64,000 bases of DNA. It comes from Flavisolibacter sp050259715. Lineage in GTDB: Bacteria > Bacteroidota > Bacteroidia > Chitinophagales > Chitinophagaceae. The stretch spans positions 1-64,000 of the forward strand of contig JBLNAY010000203.1 in the NCBI GenBank assembly GCA_050259715.1, written 5' to 3'. A model generated the notes under the pieces. It was not told the DNA's origin and ran no database searches. It saw only the letters and a program-made list of their open reading frames with translations. The translations under genes and the position numbers were made by a program. Below, one piece after another: positions 26,975 to 34,401 of the stretch; within the stretch, counting starts at the first letter, position 1, and each line of letters opens with the position of its first letter.

Positions 26975-27955
26975 TTAAATGGGAGGATCTAAAGGTACCT
27001 TTGGCAACATTATTTCCTGCACATCAACAGGTTCGATCTGCAGTCTATCACACCAGATTATAAAAGTCGTATGAATATCATCTAAAGTCTTTTTTTGCTC
27101 AGGGGTAAGCTCCAGGGCATGCGCACGACTAATCGTTCTAACTGGCAATCCTCTTTTTCGCAAAAAGTATTTAGCACTCATTGGATATGCAATATGGATT
27201 AAAGGATCTACACGTGTAAGCTCGGATTGTAACCATTCAACCTCTTTTGCTTTTTCCGGATTACTTGCATTATTACACATCCATACTAAAACTTCAGGAT
27301 AGAAATTTCCGGATATTGACGACATTCCTTTTGCACCCATACGTAATGAGTACATTGCATTAGGAGTGTGAGCATCATAAAACTCCAACTTAGTACTTTC
27401 TCTCGCTATCTCAATTTTAGCTTTAACGTACTCCAGCCTAATAGAAGTATCCTTGTGATATACAAATCTTTGCGTATCCAGTAAGTATTTGAATACATCG
27501 GCAGACAGTATTCTTTTATATGGGGCAGGGCACTCATACATCCCGAGTGGAATATTTTCGGTCAACCTTAGCATCTTTTCGAAATTTCGTAACAGTACAT
27601 TATCATTATCATCCACATTCGCATAATGGCCTGTAATCAGGATGGCAGCGTCAATACCTGTTTGGTAAATCCTTTTTGTAAATTCCGCTTTGTCCTCAAT
27701 AGTTAATCCGAAAGATCCTGTTGCGACCACCGGCACTCGCCCATTGACGTACTTTACAATATGTTCAGTTAATTCCAATCTCTCATCTTCTGTAATACTA
27801 TACATCTCACTGCTTAAACAGTTTGCAAAAAATCCTTTTACTCCAGCAGCCAAGTAAAAGTCAATTAACCTTGAGACTACGTCGAGATCTACTTTGGCCT
27901 TAAGGTTAAAAGGTGTAATCATCACTGGCACAAACTTCTTATCAGTAGTCAACAT
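26975..27955 (-). CDS. DapA-family aldolase/dehydratase with atypical active-site loop
   Basis: A 326-residue DapA-superfamily TIM barrel, diverged from the copy at 24.8 kb. Where most members have GTTGE it reads ANCLSSEMYSITEDE (about 43-57), so the Thr pair is replaced by Cys-Leu-Ser-Ser. The Tyr is in GMYECPAPYKR near 139 and the Schiff-base Lys in FVYHKDTS near 165. It is preceded by a 167-base gap after the 28.1 kb SSS gene, so each aldolase has its own transporter. Substrate unknown; a different 2-keto-3-deoxy acid (for example Kdo) is possible. Two DapA members with distinct loops suggest two substrates. Confidence 0.78.
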   Translation of the reverse strand: MLTTDKKFVPVMITPFNLKAKVDLDVVSRLIDFYLAAGVKGFFANCLSSEMYSITEDERLELTEHIVKYVNGRVPVVATGSFGLTIEDKAEFTKRIYQTGIDAAILITGHYANVDDNDNVLLRNFEKMLRLTENIPLGMYECPAPYKRILSADVFKYLLDTQRFVYHKDTSIRLEYVKAKIEIARESTKLEFYDAHTPNAMYSLRMGAKGMSSISGNFYPEVLVWMCNNASNPEKAKEVEWLQSELTRVDPLIHIAYPMSAKYFLRKRGLPVRTISRAHALELTPEQKKTLDDIHTTFIIWCDRLQIEPVDVQEIMLPKVPLDPPI

Positions 27956-28122
27956 ATTACTTGTATTTAATTGTTCTTCCGGTCAGGAAGTTATAATTAT
28001 AATTTGTTACAGCTTTCCTGTGCTTTATGGTTGTTCTACAAAGTTCACCAGGGTACAAATATTATCAATTGTAATACTGATTACACCATTGCTTTGGATT
28101 AAACCTTTATTTTTAAACCTCA

Positions 28123-29748
28123 TCATGAGTCAAACTTGTTAATTTGCCTTTCCATACCCGCATGTACAACGTCTTCTTTCAAAATCTGAAGTTTTAATCT
28201 CCTCTTATTTGCTGTTAATAAAAGCCCGGCGAGGAAAATGGACAGTGTACCAACAACAATGATCATGTTCACATGTAATGGACTTGCAAGAAATTGGTAA
28301 TCAGAAGGAAGTTTTTTTGAAAATGTCATCCAAAGTATCACAACTATACCAATGAGAGTGGCAGTAAAGGCCTCTGCACTTTTAGTTTGCCTGCTTATGA
28401 TTCCAAGTAAGAATAACCCAAGCATTCCACCTGCGAATATGCCGGATAATTCCCACCATGCATCCAGGAGGCTCTTGACTCCAATCATAGAAATACCAGT
28501 TATTAGACCAAGAATGCCAAATACAATTGTGGCAGCATGAAGGACAAATAGCTTTCTCTTTTCCCCCAATTTTGGATAAAAATATCTCTTGTAAATGTCC
28601 ATTGTAAATACAGTTGCCGAAGCATTCATACCCGAACTTATAGTACTCATAGCAGCAGACAGAATTGCCGATACAATAAGACCTACAAGACCCATAGGAA
28701 TTTTGGTAACCATGAAGTGTGGTAATACTTTATCCCCATAATCTGCGGGTTTCAAATCGGCAGTCAATTGATTTATCTGACCGGAGGTAGCGTGTATTCC
28801 TAACTTATCAATTGCAACCTGTTGTTTGACTGATTCGATCAGTTCCGGGTGTATTTGATAATATGCAAACAAACTGGTACCAATAACAAAGAACAGCAAT
28901 GAAGCGGGTACGTATAGTGCAACACACATCCAAACAGACTTTGATGCCTGGCGTGAAGAGGTGGCAGTGTGATAACGCTGAATATAATTTTGGTCCATTC
29001 CAAAATTGTTCAGGTTAATAAAAAATCCATAAAAGAATACCACCCAGAATGTAGATTCTATAAAATTTGGAGAAAAACTTCCAAGGCTGAATTTCCCTTG
29101 TGTTGATCCGATTTTAATTAAGCCTGATATGCCGCCCGGCATTTCAGTAATGACAAGGTACAAAATGAGCACAGCTCCTAACGTTTTTATAATTCCCTGG
29201 ACCACCTCTGTCCAGATTACTGCCTCCATTCCTCCTAATACTGTATAGATGATAATTGAAATTCCCATTACAATCATGATGAGGGACATGTCAAATCCTG
29301 TCAATGCCTGGAGGCTTAATGCAATTCCAAAGAATATGGAACCCATTCTTGCCAATTGAGTTAACAGAAAACAAATTACAGTATAAGTCCTTGCCCAGGG
29401 TCCAAACCTGTTTTCGAGGTGTGTATAAGCAGAAATTTCACCGGTCTTCCTGTAAAATGGTACGAAGTATTTAGAAGCTATCCATGCAGCAAATGGCATA
29501 GATAAACTGAATACAAAGGAATTCCAGTTGGTCCCAAAAGCTTTTCCGGGTACTCCCAGGAAGGTATTGCTACTTAGGAATGTGGCATATATTGATAAAC
29601 CTATCGCCCACCCGGGAACTCGTCCCGATGCCTTAGTGAATTGGTCAGAGTTCTTGTTTCGTCTTGAAAAGTAGAAGCCTACAAGTATCATTCCCAGTAG
29701 ATAAATAAAAATTACTGTAAGGTCAAATACAGGTAGATTTTTTACCAT
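28123..29748 (-). CDS. Sodium:solute symporter (SSS family)
   Basis: A 541-residue polytopic membrane protein: FDLTVIFIYLLGMILVGFYFSRR at the N-terminus, RVPGWAIGLSIYATFLSSNTFLG in the TM1/TM2 zone, FGMDQNYIQRYHTATS (D-Q-x-x-x-Q-R signature near 250) and SAILSAAMSTISSGMNASATVFTMDIY near 365 (sodium site). A non-membrane insert of about 60 residues lies at about 295-350. It starts 10 bases after the sialidase-like gene, so the product of that enzyme is a candidate substrate. It belongs to the SSS group found with sialic-acid and ulosonic-acid uptake (inference from neighbours, not from a diagnostic residue). Confidence 0.93.
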   Translation of the reverse strand: MVKNLPVFDLTVIFIYLLGMILVGFYFSRRNKNSDQFTKASGRVPGWAIGLSIYATFLSSNTFLGVPGKAFGTNWNSFVFSLSMPFAAWIASKYFVPFYRKTGEISAYTHLENRFGPWARTYTVICFLLTQLARMGSIFFGIALSLQALTGFDMSLIMIVMGISIIIYTVLGGMEAVIWTEVVQGIIKTLGAVLILYLVITEMPGGISGLIKIGSTQGKFSLGSFSPNFIESTFWVVFFYGFFINLNNFGMDQNYIQRYHTATSSRQASKSVWMCVALYVPASLLFFVIGTSLFAYYQIHPELIESVKQQVAIDKLGIHATSGQINQLTADLKPADYGDKVLPHFMVTKIPMGLVGLIVSAILSAAMSTISSGMNASATVFTMDIYKRYFYPKLGEKRKLFVLHAATIVFGILGLITGISMIGVKSLLDAWWELSGIFAGGMLGLFLLGIISRQTKSAEAFTATLIGIVVILWMTFSKKLPSDYQFLASPLHVNMIIVVGTLSIFLAGLLLTANKRRLKLQILKEDVVHAGMERQINKFDS

Positions 29749-29758
29749 AATTCGTATT

Positions 29759-30898
29759 TTAATCTGACGTTACTTCACCTTTATTAGGGGGAGAATATCC
29801 TTTCAGCTGTGGCCATTCACCATTGAGTATTTCTTTTAACTCCAGTTTCGAAGGATCAATTTGTACATACTTGATTCTTTCTCTTCTCCATGTATAAACA
29901 ATATGAACCATACCATCTGATGATTGTATAACTGAAGGATAGGAATACTGGCTTATAGGTGAATCTTCCAGTATCAGGGCAGCATACCATTTCTTACCAT
30001 CTTTACTTACGGAAACATTTAATGGAGTACGTGGTCCCTTCCCATTCGGTAAACTATCAGCAGGTAAAACATGATTATATACAAGAAGTTGTCTTCCATC
30101 TTTTAGACTGACAGCATCTAATCCAGAATTATTGTTCGGCATACACGTTTTGGTTGGTTCCGACCAACTTTCTCCATTATCAGTAGACCATGACTCTACT
30201 ATTGATCTTTGTTTACTCCGGCTAAGTATTTGAAGTTTTTCACCAGGATATACTAAAATGGTTGGTTGTATGATGTTCAACTTTTTTACATCGTTAATAG
30301 GTCCGACCTTTCGCCATGTTTTCCCCTGGTCATCGGAAATCTCAACGTAAACTCTCCAACCTGGACTACCCTCGACACTTGAGGGAGCTATAAGTCGGCC
30401 ACTTTGTAATCTGATTGGTTTGTTTTTAGAAGGTCCAAGAAAACCTTGCTGCAGAGGAATTTTTTCTGACCAGGTAATTCCATGGTCTTTCGAAACTTTC
30501 ATAAATCCTTTCCAGTCAGCTACATTCTTACCTATTTTATAAAACAACAATAAATCGCCTCCTGGAACCTGGTACAATACAGGATTGTAACATGGTTTTC
30601 GAACACTATCATTCAAAATACCATTTGCTACAGAAACAGGCTCTGTCCATTTATTATTAACGTTCCTGCTAACCCAAATTTCTACATCCGGATTACCTTC
30701 TTTGGTACCTCCAAACCATGCTGTGATAAGTCCTTTAGGAGTTTCTGCGATTGTTGCGCAATGACTTTGTGGAAAGGGAGCTTTATCAAAAATAAATTCG
30801 TCAACAACAATGCCTTTCTTCCATACAGAATTTTGCTGTGCTTTACCATTTACGGCTGTGAAGAAGAAAAGTGTAATAGCAAATAATAAAGATTTCAT
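29759..30898 (-). CDS. Exported sialidase-like BNR beta-propeller
   Basis: A 379-residue protein with a signal peptide (MKSLLFAITLFFFTAVNGKA/Q) and a six-bladed BNR propeller. Asp-box-like motifs include SKDHGITWSEK, SDDQGKTWRK, STDNGESWSEP and SKDGKKWYA. It belongs to the group with HCATIAETPKGLITAWFGGTKEGNPDVEIWVSR at the N-terminus, not the canonical sialidase Y/F-R-I-P opening. The Arg that binds the carboxylate there is a His-Cys here. Classic sialidase activity is therefore doubtful. GH33 relatives in RG-II loci hydrolyse Dha, so an ulosonic/ulosaric-acid hydrolase is an attractive but unproven role. It is coupled to DUF3826 (one-base overlap) and to the SSS gene. Confidence 0.8.
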   Translation of the reverse strand: MKSLLFAITLFFFTAVNGKAQQNSVWKKGIVVDEFIFDKAPFPQSHCATIAETPKGLITAWFGGTKEGNPDVEIWVSRNVNNKWTEPVSVANGILNDSVRKPCYNPVLYQVPGGDLLLFYKIGKNVADWKGFMKVSKDHGITWSEKIPLQQGFLGPSKNKPIRLQSGRLIAPSSVEGSPGWRVYVEISDDQGKTWRKVGPINDVKKLNIIQPTILVYPGEKLQILSRSKQRSIVESWSTDNGESWSEPTKTCMPNNNSGLDAVSLKDGRQLLVYNHVLPADSLPNGKGPRTPLNVSVSKDGKKWYAALILEDSPISQYSYPSVIQSSDGMVHIVYTWRRERIKYVQIDPSKLELKEILNGEWPQLKGYSPPNKGEVTSD

Positions 30899-31629
30899 TA
30901 TTGGTTTCCTGCAGGTTTTTGTTTCTGTTGATCAGCAGCTTTCTTTGCCTTCACCGCATCTGTGTAAGTTTTATACAACTGCCGCCAATTTCTTCCATTG
31001 TTGTTTAAGAGTTGTTCACTTTTAGTCTTGTAGATTTCAAAGATCGCTGATATTTCCTTCATGTTTTTATAATCGATAGCCTGCTCACGTGCCTGTTTCA
31101 GGTAAACTGTAATCTTAGTTTCCTCTTCAGAAGTCAGATCCGGAACAATTGCTTTATAACCAGCCAACGTAAAAGCAACCTTACCTACAGTATACTTATC
31201 AAGAATAACTTCAACCTGCGACGAAGATAATTCCATGTTCAATGTATTCATTAAACTATCATGTATACTTTTAGGCATCGCAGAAGTGGCAATGATTTGT
31301 CTTTCTAGATCAGAAAGCTTGTTCCCGGTAGTTGGATTTATGCCCGCAGGTACTGTTGATGCCGGGTGCTCATTATGCCAATCCCGAATGGCCTTCAAAT
31401 GAGTGGCAATGACTGTAGCTATTCGTTGCTCTTTAATTTCATTGTTCAACTTTAGCGAAGCTGCCCATTCAGCAGCTCTTTTCTCCTGGTCAAGATCAGA
31501 TTTCATTCTAGCATCATCCGACGATTTCACCTGCAGTCCATACGTCACTTGCTGACCAAATGCTGTACCCTGAGTTAAGCATACAATACTCAACATGGGA
31601 ATTGCTATAACTGTATTTATTATTTTCAT
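30898..31629 (-). CDS. Exported DUF3826 protein (copy 1)
   Basis: A 243-residue, helix-rich protein with a signal peptide (ends near AFGQ). It has the DUF3826 layout: EKRAAEWAASLKLNNEIKEQRIATVIATHLKAIRDWHN near 48-85, SSSQVEVILDKYTVGKVAFT near 145 and a Lys-rich C-terminus (KKAADQQKQKPAGNQ). The function of DUF3826 is unknown. It is recurrent in pectin loci of Bacteroidota. It overlaps the sialidase-like start by one base. A second paralogue heads the susC gene at 52.4 kb. Confidence 0.82.
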   Translation of the reverse strand: MKIINTVIAIPMLSIVCLTQGTAFGQQVTYGLQVKSSDDARMKSDLDQEKRAAEWAASLKLNNEIKEQRIATVIATHLKAIRDWHNEHPASTVPAGINPTTGNKLSDLERQIIATSAMPKSIHDSLMNTLNMELSSSQVEVILDKYTVGKVAFTLAGYKAIVPDLTSEEETKITVYLKQAREQAIDYKNMKEISAIFEIYKTKSEQLLNNNGRNWRQLYKTYTDAVKAKKAADQQKQKPAGNQ

Positions 31630-31635
31630 AATTCA

Positions 31636-34401
31636 TTATTTGTTAACTGTAAAAGAGTATTTACCACTACCTATTTTGATAACTACATTATCTACTTCAA
31701 CCCTGATTAGCTCAATTCCTTTTACTTCTTTAAGGTTTTTTCCTGATTCTTTTACCAGTTGATCTGAGATTGCAGGAAGGTAAATGATCGCTTCTGAATT
31801 AGCAGGGATATCGATGTTCCATGACAGACCGTTTTCCTGTTTCTTCCAATCACTTTTGATTTGTCCGTATGGCGACTGGTACGAGCTGTTAACGTAATTC
31901 AAGCCACAATTAAATGCAGGCTTCATAATGGTAGTTTTAAATGCGACTGCTGAACTATCGGAACGTATTCCCGCAAGATCTTCGTACATCCATATTAATA
32001 GATCACCCAATAGCATGACATGATTTTGTGAATTCATTGCGGGATCAGCTGTATTACCATTCCATAATTCCCATATAGTAGTTGCGCCATTTTTAACCAT
32101 GTAGCCCCAACTCGGGTAGGTTGTATTACTTGCCAGTTTATAAGCCAGATCAGGGCGGTTAAAATAGGTCAACCAGCGCATGATCCATTGAGTGCCAACA
32201 ACACCAGTACTTATATGAGTATAATTTTGAACGACAATTTTATCTGTAATATTCCGGAATATCTTTTCTGATTCGCTCTCCGGAGCAATTTTGAAAGCTA
32301 GTGGAAGAAGATTGGCTGTAACAGTATTATTGCTATATCGGCCGGTAGCTTGATTGTAAAAGGTTTTATTAAATGCACCTTTTACCTTCATTGCTTCTGT
32401 TTCAAATTCATTCACATCTGCTGTACGATTCGACAGTAAAGCAAATCCTTTCATCACCTGCAATAAATGATAATAATACGCTGTCGCCAATAATTTCGGA
32501 TCTGTGATCCTTGCAGAATCTTTACTGTGAATGAGTTCAGGTGATTCAGGCGGCACACACCAATCGCCATAGCTATCTTTCGTCATAATATAAGCAGTGG
32601 TAAGGTATTTACGTTTCATATACCCCATCCACTTCTTCATTGATGTATAATGTTTCAGTATAGGTTTATTATCACCAAATTGCCTGTACAGCATATCGGC
32701 TATTTTCAGGTAGGCTCCAGGCCATGTCATATTATCTTTATAATAGTACCAGAAATTTGGAGCAACATCCGGTATACTTCCTTCTGCAGTTTGCGCATCT
32801 GCAATATCATCCAGCCATTTAGAATATAATTTTGCATTACTAAACAGGAAACTCTCACCATAGGCTCCGGTTGTTCTGTCTCCCAACCAGGGCTGTCGTT
32901 CATTGCGTTGCGGGCAGTCAATCGGCATTCCTTTATAATTGCTACGGATACCCCAGAAAGCGTTTTTATGTACCTTGTTGATAATCTCATTTGAGGTTTC
33001 AAGTGAACCAATTGTTTTCATGTTGTCATAGATCACTTCTCCGACGAAATCAGTTAACGAAGGAGTGCCAGGATAGCCCTCTACTTCAACATACCTGAAC
33101 CCATGAAAAACAAATCTAGGTGACCATGTCTCTACACCACCACCTTTCAAAGTATATACATCAGTAACTTTCGCATCCCTGAGGTTAGCTGTATAAAGTT
33201 CACCATTAGGTTTAAGGCTCTCGGCATACCGAAGTGTAATTCTGTTTCCCTTGTTACCGTAAACTTTTATTTTTACCCAGCCAGCCATGTTCTGGCCCAT
33301 ATCAAGAATATACCGTTTCCCATTCATTTGCTTAATGGAAACTGGATGAACATAATCCAAGATTTGCATGTTTGGATTCATCTGTGCTTCCAACACACCA
33401 CCCGGTGCTTTAACCAACTCCGCTGAAATCCATTTACTGTCATTATATCCGTTTTTATTCCAGCCATTCAGTTCCTTCATCGCATTGTATTCCTCTCCGT
33501 CATATTCATTATTAGTTCTGATTGGGCCATCAGCAGTCACCTTCCAGGTTTGATCTGATTTGAAGATTTTGAGAGTACCATCATTATATTGTATTTCCAA
33601 CTGCACAATCATTTTCGGAAAACCGAATGTGTGCCACTTCTGTGGTTTATAATTCTGCCGCATAGTAAAGAACCGCCCATTCCCCAGAACTGTTCCAATT
33701 GTGTTCTTACCTTGATTCAACTGACTAGTGACATCGAATGTGTTGTATTTTATTGTTTTGCTATAATCAGTTGGTGAAGGTGCCAACACCTGGTCACCTA
33801 TTATGTTCCCGTTAATGTATAGTTCGTAAAGACCCAGGCCAGATATGTAAACAGTTGCTTTTTTAATTTTACTAACACTGTAGAATTCCTTTCTGAAATA
33901 TCGGGCAGAAAGGCGGGAAAATTTAGTTACAGAGTCCCAAGGGAAAGCTCTATCTAAACCAATCCATTTAGCTTTCCAATCAGTTGGTTGCAGAAAGCCC
34001 ATACTGAAATAAGCACGCTTACTGCAGGCTGCTGTACCATTATTAATCCAAACTTTTACTTTCCAAAAACATTGCTGGCGACTGTTTAATTTTCTTCCTT
34101 TATATGAAACCAGGATTGATTTATCAGAATCAACTTTACCTGAATTCCAAACATCTCCATCATCAATCGACAGTTTTGCTTCTGATGTAGATACTATAAT
34201 CTGATAAGCTACTTGTTTGATGGCTCTTCCCTCTGCTGAAATCTTCCAACTGAAACGTGGTGCCGTGGCATCTATACCAATAGGGTTGAATAACATTTCA
34301 CATTGTAGATTCTGAACTTCCAGGGGCTCAGAAGCAAACAGCAGGTTAATTGAAAAGCAAAAAAATAACAAGTGAGTTATATACGGAGCTTTAATTGTCA
34401 T
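31636..34401 (-). CDS. GH78 alpha-L-rhamnosidase, exported (921 residues)
   Basis: A full-length bacterial alpha-L-rhamnosidase that releases terminal alpha-rhamnose. The domain order is signal peptide, N-terminal Ig-like domain (LQCEMLFNPIGIDATAPRFSW at 33-53), two beta-sandwich domains, the (alpha/alpha)6 catalytic barrel and a C-terminal beta domain. The signature DCPQRNERQPWLGDRTTGAYGES is near 492-514 and carries the Asp/Glu/Trp set. The second conserved piece is TTIWELWNG near 775. The start overlaps the end of the upstream GH2 gene by 11 bases, with AATAAAT just before the ATG, so the pair is translationally coupled. Confidence 0.92.
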   Translation of the reverse strand: MTIKAPYITHLLFFCFSINLLFASEPLEVQNLQCEMLFNPIGIDATAPRFSWKISAEGRAIKQVAYQIIVSTSEAKLSIDDGDVWNSGKVDSDKSILVSYKGRKLNSRQQCFWKVKVWINNGTAACSKRAYFSMGFLQPTDWKAKWIGLDRAFPWDSVTKFSRLSARYFRKEFYSVSKIKKATVYISGLGLYELYINGNIIGDQVLAPSPTDYSKTIKYNTFDVTSQLNQGKNTIGTVLGNGRFFTMRQNYKPQKWHTFGFPKMIVQLEIQYNDGTLKIFKSDQTWKVTADGPIRTNNEYDGEEYNAMKELNGWNKNGYNDSKWISAELVKAPGGVLEAQMNPNMQILDYVHPVSIKQMNGKRYILDMGQNMAGWVKIKVYGNKGNRITLRYAESLKPNGELYTANLRDAKVTDVYTLKGGGVETWSPRFVFHGFRYVEVEGYPGTPSLTDFVGEVIYDNMKTIGSLETSNEIINKVHKNAFWGIRSNYKGMPIDCPQRNERQPWLGDRTTGAYGESFLFSNAKLYSKWLDDIADAQTAEGSIPDVAPNFWYYYKDNMTWPGAYLKIADMLYRQFGDNKPILKHYTSMKKWMGYMKRKYLTTAYIMTKDSYGDWCVPPESPELIHSKDSARITDPKLLATAYYYHLLQVMKGFALLSNRTADVNEFETEAMKVKGAFNKTFYNQATGRYSNNTVTANLLPLAFKIAPESESEKIFRNITDKIVVQNYTHISTGVVGTQWIMRWLTYFNRPDLAYKLASNTTYPSWGYMVKNGATTIWELWNGNTADPAMNSQNHVMLLGDLLIWMYEDLAGIRSDSSAVAFKTTIMKPAFNCGLNYVNSSYQSPYGQIKSDWKKQENGLSWNIDIPANSEAIIYLPAISDQLVKESGKNLKEVKGIELIRVEVDNVVIKIGSGKYSFTVNK

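Noticed and set aside
27956..28122. Promoter for the second DapA-type gene
   Set aside because: Some TTTG- and TA-rich pieces exist (near ATAATATTTG) but spacing does not fit and no operator is shared with the other two promoters.
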